Positions 35,548 through 45,460 of a DNA stretch of 64,000 nt are shown one piece after another. The translations under genes and the position numbers were made by a program. The notes below the pieces were generated by a model, which worked only from the letters and a program-made list of their open reading frames with translations, had not been told where the DNA came from and did not search any database. This DNA is from Alloprevotella sp. (lineage in GTDB: Bacteria > Bacteroidota > Bacteroidia > Bacteroidales > Muribaculaceae): positions 62,001 to 126,000 of the forward strand of contig JAMPIE010000001.1 in assembly GCA_023663135.1 (NCBI GenBank). Reading direction: 5' to 3'. Position 1 is the stretch's first letter, and every line of letters starts with the position of its first letter.

Positions 35548-36801
35548 TCAGCCTACGATTGAGGCCTTGATGGTGTCAACGATATATCTTACATCGTCGT
35601 CGGTGACATAGGGGCCGGCGGGGAGGCAGATGCCGGTCTTGAAGAGGCTCTCGCTCACGCCGTTGACGTAGGCCGGAGCATCTTTATAGACAGGCTGGCG
35701 GTGCATCGGCTTCCAGAGCGGACGAGCCTCGATATTGGCCTTGTCGAGGGCCACGCGCAGAGCCTCCACGTTGTCGCCGGGCTGGCAGTCGGTGGTGGCC
35801 GTCTTGGCAGCGTGGGTCACGCCGGCGGCCCCGCCCACGGCTCCGGTGATCACCTGCTTGTAGGCCTCCTCCTGTCCATTGATGCGGAGCTCGGGCGAGA
35901 GAGTGGCCGTGCAGAGCCAGAAGTTGGAGTCATATGCCGGGGCAGGATTGCAGTGCATCGTGATACCCTCCACGCCCTGAAGCAGCTCGCAGTATAGAGC
36001 CTGTACATGCTTGTGATGGGCAATATGCTCGTCGATGATCGTGAGTTGAGCACGCCCAATGCATGCTGAAATGTTGGAGAGCCGATAATTATATCCTATC
36101 GTCTCATGCTGGTAGTAAGGGTAGCTCTCGCGGGCCTGAGTAGCGAGCCACATCACCTTGCGTGCCGTGTCCTTGTCGGGGCAGATGAGGGCACCTCCGC
36201 CCGAGGTGGTGATCATCTTGTTGCCATTGAAGGAGAGCACGCCATACTTGCCTAAAGTGCCAAGCACCTGGCCGTTGTAGCGGGAGCCGAGGCCCTCCGC
36301 TGCATCTTCTATTATCGGGATGTCATATTTTGAGGCAACATCGAGAATGGCCGCTATATTATAAGGCATCCCATAGAGGGCCACCGGGATGATAGCCTTA
36401 GGCTTACGACCCGTCTTGGTGATGCGGTCTTTGATGGCGTATTCGAGCAGGGCCGGGTCTATGTTCCATGTCAGAGGTTCAGAGTCGACAAACACCGGGC
36501 GTGCGCCGATGTAGGTCACGGGGTTGGCTGAGGCGCAAAAAGTCTCTGATTGGACAATCACTTCATCGCCTGGCCCCACGCCACATGAGAGGAGTGCCAG
36601 ATGGACAGCCGATGTACCGGAGTTGAGCACTACAAGATCCTTGTCGGTCTCAAGAAACCCTTGAAGCTCATGTTCAAAGGCAGTGACATCGGGCCCGAGG
36701 GGTACGGCCCAGTCATCGGCCAGGGCGGCCTTGATGAAGTCAATTTCGCGGCCACACATGCGTGGCTTGCAAAGGAGGATGCGTTCTCTTATGGCTGTCA
36801 T
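35548..36801 (-). CDS. DegT/DnrJ/EryC1/StrS sugar aminotransferase
   Basis: 417 aa. Family signatures: VVLNSGTSAVHLALL, QSETFCASANPVTY, IIEDAAEGLGSRY, and the PLP lysine in SFNGNKMITTSGGG. It transfers an amino group to a nucleotide 4-keto- or 3-keto-sugar, so the polysaccharide probably contains an amino-deoxy sugar. Last gene of the polysaccharide operon; its ATG overlaps the WbuC stop (ATGA). The sugar position is not readable. Its partner dehydratase is not in the operon. Confidence 0.92.
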   Translation of the reverse strand: MTAIRERILLCKPRMCGREIDFIKAALADDWAVPLGPDVTAFEHELQGFLETDKDLVVLNSGTSAVHLALLSCGVGPGDEVIVQSETFCASANPVTYIGARPVFVDSEPLTWNIDPALLEYAIKDRITKTGRKPKAIIPVALYGMPYNIAAILDVASKYDIPIIEDAAEGLGSRYNGQVLGTLGKYGVLSFNGNKMITTSGGGALICPDKDTARKVMWLATQARESYPYYQHETIGYNYRLSNISACIGRAQLTIIDEHIAHHKHVQALYCELLQGVEGITMHCNPAPAYDSNFWLCTATLSPELRINGQEEAYKQVITGAVGGAAGVTHAAKTATTDCQPGDNVEALRVALDKANIEARPLWKPMHRQPVYKDAPAYVNGVSESLFKTGICLPAGPYVTDDDVRYIVDTIKASIVG

Positions 36802-37187
36802 TGCAGTATGTCGTCGGGAGAAATTGGGGTGTATGGGCCATCTTTCACCTCAAAGATAGCCGAGGGCTCGAGGACATCCAGGGAGTGCCACTGCCCCATT
36901 GGGATCTGGAGGCCATATGAGCCATTGCCGGGGGAGAGGGTGAAGGACTCGGTCACTTCCTTTTGATTATTGAGGAAGTTGACGCGTATCTTTCCGCGTA
37001 GGATGATATAGGTCTCGTCGGTGAAGGTGTGGCGGTGGATGGGGATTACGGTGCCCGGAAGGAGCACATTGATGAGCCTTTGGGCCTTAGCGTCGAGAGA
37101 ATGGTGGAGGTTGTGGTTCATCCGAAGACGCGGGCTTGCAGCAGCTTGGGCGGTGACGTTGTCGAGCAGTGAGTCGTCGATTATCAT
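36798..37187 (-). CDS. WbuC-family cupin protein
   Basis: 129 aa. A single cupin barrel with the metal-binding cluster PIHRHTFTDETYIILRGKI and a second His in GQWHSLDVLEP. It resembles WbuC proteins often encoded in O-antigen clusters; the reaction is not established. It lies 6 bp after the initiating transferase and overlaps the aminotransferase, so it is part of the operon. Confidence 0.82.
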   Translation of the reverse strand: MIIDDSLLDNVTAQAAASPRLRMNHNLHHSLDAKAQRLINVLLPGTVIPIHRHTFTDETYIILRGKIRVNFLNNQKEVTESFTLSPGNGSYGLQIPMGQWHSLDVLEPSAIFEVKDGPYTPISPDDILQ

Positions 37188-37193
37188 GACAGT

Positions 37194-38165
37194 TTAGGCT
37201 TGAGCCTTTGATTTGAGATAGGCTTCATGAAGGTGGTAGTTGCGCTTCATGAAGATGATATATAGGATCATGAGCATGACTATTGTTGCCCCAAGGAATA
37301 TATAGTGGTTGATGGGGCAGAAGATCATGCCAAAGGATATGGCAAGCTGAAGAGCCATATAAATAATTGACACATTGACATGGGGTATCTTAAGCTCGTT
37401 GGCCATGAGCTGGTAGGCGTGCTTGCGGTGGGCCTCGCCGAGGTTTTCGTGGAGCTGTATGCGGTGGCAGATGGTAAGCACTGAGTCGGCGCCGTAGACA
37501 GCCAGGAGTGTTATATAAGAGAAGTCGCCCGATAGGAGAATGAGCTTGCCTAAGGCAAAGAGGAGGATGAAGGCTATGGTGATGGAGCCGACGTCGCCGG
37601 CAAAGCACTTGGCTTTCTTGCGGAAATTGAAGAAGCAAAATACAATGAGCGACAAGCCGGTGACATAGAGGTAAGGCATATCGATAAACTCCATCTTGGT
37701 GTTGAGGTAGATGAGAGGGAGCAGTACAGCGATGGAGTATCCTCCGGTTATGCCGTTGATACCGTCCATGAAATTATATGCGTTGGTAATGCCTACGCAA
37801 ACGATGAGGGCTATGAGGACTATCCACCAGTCATGTAGATTAAGGATGCCAAATTGATAAAACATCATAAACATGGCGGCGAACTGCACCACGAGCCTGA
37901 GGCTGTCGGGGAGTGAGTGGATGTCGTCGGTGAAGCTTATGAGTGCTATGAGGGTGAGGCCGGTGAGAAACCATCCGTAGCCGAGCCCAAAGAAAGCGGC
38001 GTAGAGCCATGCGCCAAAGAGAAAGACAATGCCACCTCCGCGGAGGGTGACTGATGTGTGGCTCGAGCGAAGATTGGGCTTGTCAATTATGTTGAAATGA
38101 TTGGCAATCTTAAAGTATACAATCTCGAGGATGAGGAGCAGGGCAAAGATGAGGGCGTAAGTCAT
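37194..38165 (-). CDS. Undecaprenyl-phosphate sugar-1-phosphate transferase (WecA/WbpL type)
   Basis: 323 aa with about ten membrane helices. MraY-family motifs: FTDDIHSLPDSLRLVVQF, NAYNFMDGINGITG and CFAGDVGSITIAF, plus the cytoplasmic HRKHAYQLM. It starts polysaccharide synthesis by moving a HexNAc-1-phosphate to undecaprenyl phosphate. It overlaps the epimerase gene by 4 bp. The pair epimerase + WbpL-like transferase is the usual initiation module of such O-antigen loci. Confidence 0.92.
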   Translation of the reverse strand: MTYALIFALLLILEIVYFKIANHFNIIDKPNLRSSHTSVTLRGGGIVFLFGAWLYAAFFGLGYGWFLTGLTLIALISFTDDIHSLPDSLRLVVQFAAMFMMFYQFGILNLHDWWIVLIALIVCVGITNAYNFMDGINGITGGYSIAVLLPLIYLNTKMEFIDMPYLYVTGLSLIVFCFFNFRKKAKCFAGDVGSITIAFILLFALGKLILLSGDFSYITLLAVYGADSVLTICHRIQLHENLGEAHRKHAYQLMANELKIPHVNVSIIYMALQLAISFGMIFCPINHYIFLGATIVMLMILYIIFMKRNYHLHEAYLKSKAQA

Positions 38166-39022
38166 AATTTGATCATTTTGAGCGAGTCGTCAAACGATAT
38201 GAGTTGATAGTCAAAGTCGTAAGTAGTGAGGTCGCTTGTATAATATTGATTGGCAAACATCTTGCATAGGGGAGTAAGGAAAAAGGCTCCGAGCCATACA
38301 GCGGGACAGAACAGTCGTGAAATCCATATGGAGTGACCGGCGGCCTTGGCGTAATGCCTGACGATGGCTACAGTGTCGGCATACTCACGGTTTTGGAGAT
38401 GGAAGATGCCGTTAAGTGAACGGTCGATGGTTTGCCTTACAAATTCACTGAGATTGTCGATATAGAGCATTGAGCGCTTGTTGTGCCAGGCGGGGAAGAC
38501 GGGAGTGCGTAGGGCCAGGCGTGCCAGGCGCTGGAAGTTGCCTCTGCCGCCGTTGCCGTAGATCATGCATGGCCTGAGGATAGCCACCTTGAAATCATCG
38601 GATGCCAAGGTTTCTATCCCTTTCTCGGCCTGGAGCTTGGAGTCGCCGTAGAAGTCGTTGGGAGCGGGGAGTGTGGATGAATCTATGACGGTTCCTTTAA
38701 GTGACTTGGAGGCGTGATAAACTATCATTGAACTCATGAAGATGAATTGTTTCACGCCGGCCTCTTTGGCGGCACGGGCAATCTCAATGGTGAGGTCGCG
38801 ATTTACCTGATAGTAAAGCGGCGCCATATCAGGCTTGGGGTCAACGTGGGCAATGCCGGCCACGTGAAATATTACGTCATAGTCGGCGAGACGGGCTTTT
38901 TTCCATTGTCCATCCTTGCAGTCAACGGTATCCACTTCATACATCCCTTGGTGCTTAAGGAGCCATTGCTCCACAGAGGTGCCGACAAAGCTGTTGGCTC
39001 CGGTGATGAGAATGCGTTTCAT
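38162..39022 (-). CDS. NAD-dependent epimerase/dehydratase
   Basis: 286 aa, an extended SDR. The Rossmann motif is ILITGANSFVG. The active site appears as SSMIVYHAS (Ser, Tyr) with Lys not in the canonical YxxxK: the Tyr is followed by HAS-K after three residues, matching YHASK. It also has LRPCMIYGNGGRG. It probably epimerises or reduces a UDP-HexNAc-derived sugar next to WbpL-like transferase, as WbpV/WbpK-type proteins do. It overlaps both neighbours by 4 bp. Confidence 0.88.
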   Translation of the reverse strand: MKRILITGANSFVGTSVEQWLLKHQGMYEVDTVDCKDGQWKKARLADYDVIFHVAGIAHVDPKPDMAPLYYQVNRDLTIEIARAAKEAGVKQFIFMSSMIVYHASKSLKGTVIDSSTLPAPNDFYGDSKLQAEKGIETLASDDFKVAILRPCMIYGNGGRGNFQRLARLALRTPVFPAWHNKRSMLYIDNLSEFVRQTIDRSLNGIFHLQNREYADTVAIVRHYAKAAGHSIWISRLFCPAVWLGAFFLTPLCKMFANQYYTSDLTTYDFDYQLISFDDSLKMIKL

Positions 39023-40146
39023 TCCTTGTAAAGTTTTTCTATTTCATTCCAGATGAGGGGCGAGTCAAAGTTTTCGACCACCCATTTGCGCCCGTTGTTG
39101 CCATCGATGGCGTTGCCGAGCCTGATGCGGTCAATCTTGTCGGCGAGGTCTTCGGGGGTGTTGTCGGCAAAGAGGCCTGTAAGGCCGTCGATGATAGAGT
39201 CGCAGCAGCCGGTGACGCGTGTGGTTATCACCGGTTTAGCCATGGCCTGAGCCTCGAGCACTCCGGTGGGGAAGCCTTCGCGGAAGGATGGGAGCACATA
39301 GAGATCCATCAGTGAGTAGAAGAGCTCCATGCCTCCGTTGATGAATCCGGTGGATATGATGCGGGGGTCGGAGAGGATGCGCTCCTTGACGTCGTCGGGG
39401 AGCGCATCGCGTTCCTCAAAGGGGCCTACGAGGAGCAGCTTGCAATTGTCGGCTTTCGGGAGCATGTCAAAGGCTCTGACGAGTTCAATGATCCCCTTGT
39501 CGCGCACGAGCCGACCGGAGTAGCCGATGACAAAATCGCCGGGCTTGATGCCATATTTGTCTCGGAGGGCATCAACTTTGACGGGGTCGATGAGGGAGGG
39601 GTTGAACTGATGCGAGGTGTCTACTCCGTTGCAAGTGCCTCCGCGCAGGATGGTCTGCTTGCGGGCCGAGGCCAAATGGTCTTCGATGCTTCTGCGAAGC
39701 ACGGATGGGCTGACACACACTATCTTAGTGGCGCAAGCCGAGGCGAGGCGGTCGACGGTCATGAGCATCAGGCGCTTGAGGCCGTGGCTTGTCTCATAGA
39801 CAAGGCCATGGCGAAAATAAATTCGCTTAGGTACGCGAGAGAGCCATCCGGCCACCATGGCCAGCAATCCTCCCTTGGGAGTGTGACCCACGATGATGTC
39901 AATCTTCTTGCGCTTTATGAAGCGGCGTATGTTGCTTATGGAAGAGAGGTCGTCGTGGATGGAGATAGATCGGTTTACCGGTGTCTCTATGTAGTCAAAG
40001 CCCTGCTTGGCGGCATAATCGGCGAGATACTCGCTCTCGCTACACGCCACGTTCATGTCATAGCCCTTGGCCTTGAAGTGGGTGAACTGGTCGCCGATGA
40101 AGAAGGGGAGGACGAAGTAGATGTTGACGACGTGGAGGATGTTCAT
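39019..40146 (-). CDS. Glycosyltransferase family 4
   Basis: 375 aa, GT-B fold. The N-terminal domain opens MNILHVVNIYFVLPFF; the donor site in the C-terminal half has GYSGRLVRDKGIIELVRAF and the E-x7-E motif in REGFPTGVLEAQAMAKPVI. It resembles the PglA/WbcM-like enzymes that add the second sugar next to a WecA-like transferase. It overlaps both neighbours by 4 bp. Confidence 0.92.
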   Translation of the reverse strand: MNILHVVNIYFVLPFFIGDQFTHFKAKGYDMNVACSESEYLADYAAKQGFDYIETPVNRSISIHDDLSSISNIRRFIKRKKIDIIVGHTPKGGLLAMVAGWLSRVPKRIYFRHGLVYETSHGLKRLMLMTVDRLASACATKIVCVSPSVLRRSIEDHLASARKQTILRGGTCNGVDTSHQFNPSLIDPVKVDALRDKYGIKPGDFVIGYSGRLVRDKGIIELVRAFDMLPKADNCKLLLVGPFEERDALPDDVKERILSDPRIISTGFINGGMELFYSLMDLYVLPSFREGFPTGVLEAQAMAKPVITTRVTGCCDSIIDGLTGLFADNTPEDLADKIDRIRLGNAIDGNNGRKWVVENFDSPLIWNEIEKLYKE

Positions 40147-41258
40147 ATTGAGTGATAATGAAGGCCTTTGGAAGAGGATTGGAGGATGCCTGAATATATG
40201 TTGAGGTAGCCCTTGACCATTTTGCCGATGCCGTATTGCGGGGCGCGAGAAGCACCGGCGGCGGCGAGCTCCATGGCTTTGTCGGAGTTGTTGATTATTG
40301 TCTCTATCTGTCGGGCAAGGTCGGAGGGGTCGGATGGTTTAGCCAGTAGGCCGGCGCCATTGACCACTTCGCGCAGGCCATCGACGTCGGAGGCCACCAC
40401 AGGTGTGCCGGCGGCCATGGCCTCCACGGCGGCCAGCCCGAAGCCCTCCCAGTGGGATGACATCACGGCCACGTCGGCTCCGGCGAGCAGCTCGGCCACG
40501 TCGGTTCTCACTCCGAGGAGATGGACTCTTTGCGAGAGCCCGAGCTGCTTGACGAGCTCTTCAAGCTGTGGGCGACGCTCGCCGTCGCCCACGAGGAAGA
40601 GATGGGCCGAGTCAGGGAGCAGGGCCATGGCGCGGATGGTGGTGTCTTGGTCTTTCTGCTCGCGGAAGGCTGCCACCTGCACTATGACGTTTCGGGCCGA
40701 CGGATATTCATCCCTATAGTCAAATGGCATGGCGGTCATATATCGGGTGATGTCGATGCCGTTGGGGATAGTAACCACTTTTGTGGGGCATTTCCCAAGG
40801 TGCTCCTTCAGGTGGGTCTCGGTCTTGTCGGAGATGCATACAACGGACTTGTATCGAGAATACATCCATCGGTCGATGGGCGCAAACCATTTCCATGCCC
40901 GTCGGCGGTTGGAGGTGTTGTGCTCTGTGGTGACCATCGCTTGGGATGTCACGATGGAGGATAGTGCGGCAAATATCTGAGGAGCAGTGTTGTGGGTGTG
41001 GACAATATCATAGCCCCCCCGGCTGATGAGCTTGTTGAGGCGCAGTAGATATTGTGGATGATATATGTTTGGCTTGGAGCCGAGAGCAATTATCTCAACG
41101 CCCTTCTGAGTAAGCTGCTGCTTGAAGGGGGTGTCGATGCCGTCGAAGACGCAGAGGGTCACCTCATGGCCGGCATCGCGCATGCGCGGCAGGAGGTCTA
41201 CCATCAGCTTCTCGGCGCCTCCGGTGCGGAGCGATGTGATAACGTGAAGAATCTTCAT
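40143..41258 (-). CDS. Glycosyltransferase family 4
   Basis: 371 aa, GT-B. MKILHVITSLRTGGAEKLMV is the typical acceptor-domain loop, DIVHTHNTAPQIFA follows, and the donor site has HWEGFGLAAVEAMAAGTPVV (E-x7-E). A cytoplasmic enzyme elongating the lipid-linked repeat unit. There is a 33-bp gap to the gene before it and a 4-bp overlap with the one after it. Confidence 0.92.
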   Translation of the reverse strand: MKILHVITSLRTGGAEKLMVDLLPRMRDAGHEVTLCVFDGIDTPFKQQLTQKGVEIIALGSKPNIYHPQYLLRLNKLISRGGYDIVHTHNTAPQIFAALSSIVTSQAMVTTEHNTSNRRRAWKWFAPIDRWMYSRYKSVVCISDKTETHLKEHLGKCPTKVVTIPNGIDITRYMTAMPFDYRDEYPSARNVIVQVAAFREQKDQDTTIRAMALLPDSAHLFLVGDGERRPQLEELVKQLGLSQRVHLLGVRTDVAELLAGADVAVMSSHWEGFGLAAVEAMAAGTPVVASDVDGLREVVNGAGLLAKPSDPSDLARQIETIINNSDKAMELAAAGASRAPQYGIGKMVKGYLNIYSGILQSSSKGLHYHSI

Positions 41259-41291
41259 GGTATAAGTTGAATGATCCGCCTGAGTGATGGA

Positions 41292-42155
41292 TTACTTTTT
41301 GTCGTGAAGGCGCATTAGTTTGCCGGGGATAGCGGCAATGAGGCTAAGCGGGCCGCCCATGCCATGCTTCGAGGCGCAGTCTGGGAGGGCAAAGCGCCAG
41401 TAGTTGATGGCCGCCTTGACCTTCTGGCTGAAGGGAAGCCCGGGGGTGTGATAGAGCTCGGAGTAACAGTCCATCGAGGCTCGGGGGTTGTTGCGTCGCA
41501 GAGCCACGATCTTGGCAGTGAGTCCGTCGGGGAGATACTCACATACGTAGATCCCCTTATTGATCCAGCGGAAGCGATATTTGCGTGCCACTCGGTTCCA
41601 CACCACAGCCTCGGGGCAAAATTTCTCCCCTTCATATTCCGGAAATGGAATTTCGCGGAGGATGTCGGTGCGTATCACTTCCGACATATCGCCTTTAATC
41701 TTATATTTGAGACGGAAATCTAAGGCGTTGGCATCAATAGTGGGGAAGTCAGAGCCGTCGCCCACGCGATGGCCATCGGCAGTGACAGCCACTCCCGATA
41801 GTCCGGCAAAGCTATGGTCGCCTCTTATTTTGGCATATTCAGTCAGGATCCACTCCACGGCATCGGGGGTGAGCCGGTCGTCGCTGTCAACGATGAAGAA
41901 GAGTTCGCCCTTAGCTTCCTTCACTCCGCGATTGATGGCTCTGTGTTTGCCTCCATTGGTCTGCTTGATATAGCGCAAGTTGCTTATCTTGCCCTCGCTG
42001 ATCCAGCCGTTGATCAGCTCCTCGGTGTTGTCGGTGGAGCCGTCGTCGACAATGAGCCATTCAAAGTCGCCGGAAGTCTGGCGGCACAGGCTCTCGTAGA
42101 GGTCGGGCAGGCGATAGGCGCGGTTGTAGGTGGGAGTAAATATTGTTAGAAGCAT
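41292..42155 (-). CDS. Glycosyltransferase family 2
   Basis: 287 aa from MLLTIFTPTYNRAYRL at 42155, one base after the stop of the preceding gene (TGACATG); a 6-residue longer frame is not supported. GT-A motifs: IVDDGSTDNTEEL, the DSDDRL metal site (FFIVDSDDRL) and an acceptor region with the ED-like segment PEAVVWNR. It adds one sugar of the repeat unit. Confidence 0.9.
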   Translation of the reverse strand: MLLTIFTPTYNRAYRLPDLYESLCRQTSGDFEWLIVDDGSTDNTEELINGWISEGKISNLRYIKQTNGGKHRAINRGVKEAKGELFFIVDSDDRLTPDAVEWILTEYAKIRGDHSFAGLSGVAVTADGHRVGDGSDFPTIDANALDFRLKYKIKGDMSEVIRTDILREIPFPEYEGEKFCPEAVVWNRVARKYRFRWINKGIYVCEYLPDGLTAKIVALRRNNPRASMDCYSELYHTPGLPFSQKVKAAINYWRFALPDCASKHGMGGPLSLIAAIPGKLMRLHDKK

Positions 42156-42156
42156 G

Positions 42157-43221
42157 TCAGTGGCGGCTTGCAATTTTTTTTATGCCATTAAATAATTTTG
42201 AATAGGCCCAGAGCCAGTTGGCTTTTTTGGAGGCTATCAGCTCCATCTGCTCACGCTGAGAGAGATTTCTGAGCTTACGCTGAGAGTTTATGGCCTCGGA
42301 GAGATCTGAGTGGGAATAAGCTTGTTTAAGCTGAGACCTCTGCTCTTTTGCGGAGTCGTCATTGCGGGGATCGGTCAACCCTTTTGCGTAGTTGACCAGG
42401 ATGTTGATGTGTCGGAGGTAGAAATAATCTTCTACAATGGATTGATCAATTCCCTTACACTGGAGGGCCACCTGTTTGAGGTCCTTGAGGATGGAGAGGC
42501 CTTTCTCAATGCCTAAGGATGAGGGCTTGATATAAGATGTGGTAAGTGACTGAGGCCTTACGCGGTAGTTGTAAGGCGCAATGTCGATAAGAGCCACTTT
42601 TTCAGCCAAAGACAGGCAGTGGGCGCAGAAGAGGATGTCTTCTGACCGCCGTATATCTTCTCTAAATCTTATATCGTTATCTTTTATGAGACTTACAGAA
42701 AAGGCTCCTCTGAAGAGGCAAAATCCTAATCCTTTGCCATGGTATAGAGCCTGGTTGAGGAAAATGCTGGGGAAGAGCTCCCGGCCTATTTTCTCTCCGA
42801 GATATGTTTCGTCGGATATTACTCTCTTTTGGATGGGCTTATCGTTTGTGGTATTGTTGTAGGCCAGGATATCCGGCATAGTAGATTTGATGTTAGCCTC
42901 AATCTGAGATATTGCATCCGAGCTGTTAAGGTAGTCGTCAGGGTCAAAGAACAGGATGTAGTCGTCGTCAGAGGCCACTTCCATCACTTTTTCGAGTGCC
43001 GTGTTTCGAGCGCGAGACACTCCGCCATTTTTGATATGGGTGACTTGAAGCCTACTGTCTTTATCGGCATATTCATCGCAGATTTTACCTGATTGATCGG
43101 TTGATCCATCGTCAATGATCAAATACCTTACGTCGGGGCAGTCTTGCTTGATTAGAGAGTCAAGAAACTCTCTAATGTAAGACTCTACGTTATATGTAGG
43201 TATTATTGTGTAAAGTGTCAT
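42157..43221 (-). CDS. Glycosyltransferase family 2
   Basis: 354 aa. GT-A core with TIIPTYNVESYIREFLDSL, IIDDGSTDQSG and the metal site LFFDPDDYLNSSDA; RRSEDILFC is the catalytic-base region. The C-terminal ~110 residues are helical and charged. This gene and its DNA are visibly more AT-rich than its neighbours, as is common for exchanged cassettes. It overlaps the upstream gene by 4 bp. Confidence 0.9.
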   Translation of the reverse strand: MTLYTIIPTYNVESYIREFLDSLIKQDCPDVRYLIIDDGSTDQSGKICDEYADKDSRLQVTHIKNGGVSRARNTALEKVMEVASDDDYILFFDPDDYLNSSDAISQIEANIKSTMPDILAYNNTTNDKPIQKRVISDETYLGEKIGRELFPSIFLNQALYHGKGLGFCLFRGAFSVSLIKDNDIRFREDIRRSEDILFCAHCLSLAEKVALIDIAPYNYRVRPQSLTTSYIKPSSLGIEKGLSILKDLKQVALQCKGIDQSIVEDYFYLRHINILVNYAKGLTDPRNDDSAKEQRSQLKQAYSHSDLSEAINSQRKLRNLSQREQMELIASKKANWLWAYSKLFNGIKKIASRH

Positions 43222-44285
43222 TTTGAGTAGATTGATTCAACTTTTGTTGTGATGGTCTTGATGTTGTAGTCGGAGTCGAAGGCGCGTTGGGAAAGGGAGG
43301 CGCGTTGGTCGGGGGTGTAAGCCGGAAGGTCCATAAGTGCGTTCCACCGGGCAGTGTCGCTCAGGGGGGCTGAGAGGAATGAGCCGAGACCCATATTGGC
43401 TTCGGGGGGGATGGTGTCGGTGGCTATAACCCTCAAGCCCGACGCTTCGGCCTCTACGGCAACGATGCCGAGCCCTTCGTAGATTGATGGAAAGAGGAAG
43501 ACATCGGCAGCGCAGAGCCAGCGCTCAACATCGGTGCGCTTGCCCAGGAGACGGACGTTGTCGAGGCCGAGAGTCTCTTTCTGCTCCTTGAGGGTGTCGA
43601 GGAGAGGGCCTTCGCCTATGATGACATAAAGTTCGTCGCGGCCTCGGCGTTCGTTGGCTCGGTCGAGGATAAAGCGTTGGTTTTTCTGGTCGGTAGCGCG
43701 GCCGACGTTTACAAACACCTTCGTGGCCGGTGATATGCCGTTTTCGCTCCGCGTCTTTTCGCGGATATCGGCATCGAAGCGAAATTTGTCAAGGTCGATG
43801 CCGTTGCTGATTACATGTCCGCGGCTCCATTGTGATGGGAAGAGCCATTTCAGAGCCAGGGAAGAGCATCCGAAGAGCTCTGTGGCATATTGCTCATATC
43901 GATGATGCTTGAAGTAGAGCAGAGGCCAGATGAAGCGTGGAATGTCCACGCGGGCGTTGTGGGAGTGGGCCACGCGGCATTTCACTCCGGCCTCCTTGGC
44001 GGCCTTGAGCACCAGCGGCATAGCCTCATGCATGTGGGTGTGAACCACGTCATATTGCTCGCGAGCAAAAAACTCCTTGAGCCGGGCCTCATAGTCGGCT
44101 TCATCAGTCATGGCCACATAATGGATGGGCACGTCAATGTCGCGAAACATGGCCTCATTGCTTCCCTGCTCCTGAGCCAAGATTTCGTAGCTGAAACGGT
44201 CGCGATGGCCAAACTTGATAAGGTTGTAAAACACCATCTCAGTGCCGCCGCAGTTGAGTTGTGGATAGACGTGGAGGACTCTCAT
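43218..44285 (-). CDS. Glycosyltransferase family 4
   Basis: 355 aa from MRVLHVYPQLNCGGTEMV at 44285, 19 bp after the polymerase stop; a 30-residue upstream extension is non-conserved and would overlap it. DVVHTHMHEAMPL and the donor site SIYEGLGIVAVEAEASGLRV mark a GT-B enzyme of the EpsF/capsular type. It extends the repeat unit. Confidence 0.9.
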   Translation of the reverse strand: MRVLHVYPQLNCGGTEMVFYNLIKFGHRDRFSYEILAQEQGSNEAMFRDIDVPIHYVAMTDEADYEARLKEFFAREQYDVVHTHMHEAMPLVLKAAKEAGVKCRVAHSHNARVDIPRFIWPLLYFKHHRYEQYATELFGCSSLALKWLFPSQWSRGHVISNGIDLDKFRFDADIREKTRSENGISPATKVFVNVGRATDQKNQRFILDRANERRGRDELYVIIGEGPLLDTLKEQKETLGLDNVRLLGKRTDVERWLCAADVFLFPSIYEGLGIVAVEAEASGLRVIATDTIPPEANMGLGSFLSAPLSDTARWNALMDLPAYTPDQRASLSQRAFDSDYNIKTITTKVESIYSK

Positions 44286-44304
44286 ATGATGTTGATTGTG
44301 GGGG

Positions 44305-45429
44305 TCAGTTAAGGAAGAAGGAATATTCCGGGTCGAAGAGCCAGGAATGATAGTTGAGGAAGGCGCCTCCGTCAAAGAGCATCACGTAGCGGTAGTAGCC
44401 AAAGGCGCATAGAAGCGCGACGAAGGTGTAGATGAGCTTGCGATATTGTGGGAGGCGGTCGATGAGCCAGCCTATTATGACGGCATAGTAGATGAGGAAA
44501 TAGTCTTTCTCGCGGGTGAGAATCTCGCTGCCTCGGAAGAGAGTGAAGAGTGGCAGCAGGCACAGGAACATCCACATCACGGTGTGAACCTTGTCGTTGC
44601 GCAGGTTGATTTTCCTCAGGTTTCGGTAGAGGACAAACATCAGCAGGAAATATTCAAGAGTATGGAAGATGCCTATGGGGGAGGCGTTTTCGTTGTTGAA
44701 ATACTTCTGCGACTTTGAGGCCATGTTGGCGTTGGCGGCATTGTCTTGCAGGAATTGACCTAAGGGACCGAGGACATCTATTCCGGCCAGGCCTATGAAG
44801 AGGGTAGGGATGAAGATGAAATTGAGCCAGCGGATGCGGGCCTTGGAGAGGGCTACGTAGGCCAAGGGATAGATGAGGAAGAGGAGGTAGGCGCCATTGT
44901 GGATTGTCGATACCAAGAGAGCACAGATGTAATATTTGATATATTTTTTGTCTTGAATCAGGGGGACCATCAGCAAAAAACAGGCCACAGTGATGCTCTG
45001 CCTCATGGATATCATGGTGTTGTAGAAGAAGAGCTTGTAGAGAAACACCATAATGACTATTCCAAAATGGGAGGTGTAGCGCTTCAGACCCTTATAGAGG
45101 CAAAAGTAAAAGAAGATGGAGTGGATGAGGCAGAAGCCATAGAATGATATGCCGAGGGTCTTGAAGAAGGAGGCTATGTAAGTGTAGCCTATCTCGTAGT
45201 TGTTGTTGCGCAGGGCGGGGTTGAGGACGTCGGGAAAGGTCGGGAGGTTGTTGTAGTGTCCTTCATAGGTTGGGAAGTCGAGGCCGCCGACAAGTCGAGT
45301 GCCGCTCACCAGGGCCATGAGGGCCAGGCAGGCAAAGGTGAGCTGGCGGCGCTGCCTATCGTCGCCCGACTTCTCGATTGAGTAGGCAAAGAGGGCGCAG
45401 ACGGCAAATAATGATAAGATGATTATCAT
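44305..45429 (-). CDS. EpsG-family polysaccharide polymerase (Wzy-like)
   Basis: 374 aa from MIIILSLFAVCALFAYS at 45429, which removes a 37-residue low-complexity extension. About ten to eleven membrane helices, with the EpsG signatures FPTYEGHYNN, NYEIGYTYIASFFK and SMRQSITVACFLL. It should polymerise lipid-linked repeat units in the periplasm, giving a Wzx/Wzy-dependent pathway together with the flippase at 51787. No Wzz-like length regulator is in the window. Confidence 0.85.
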   Translation of the reverse strand: MIIILSLFAVCALFAYSIEKSGDDRQRRQLTFACLALMALVSGTRLVGGLDFPTYEGHYNNLPTFPDVLNPALRNNNYEIGYTYIASFFKTLGISFYGFCLIHSIFFYFCLYKGLKRYTSHFGIVIMVFLYKLFFYNTMISMRQSITVACFLLMVPLIQDKKYIKYYICALLVSTIHNGAYLLFLIYPLAYVALSKARIRWLNFIFIPTLFIGLAGIDVLGPLGQFLQDNAANANMASKSQKYFNNENASPIGIFHTLEYFLLMFVLYRNLRKINLRNDKVHTVMWMFLCLLPLFTLFRGSEILTREKDYFLIYYAVIIGWLIDRLPQYRKLIYTFVALLCAFGYYRYVMLFDGGAFLNYHSWLFDPEYSFFLN

Positions 45430-45460
45430 CGGGTCAAGATATTGGTGTTGTTTTGCAGGT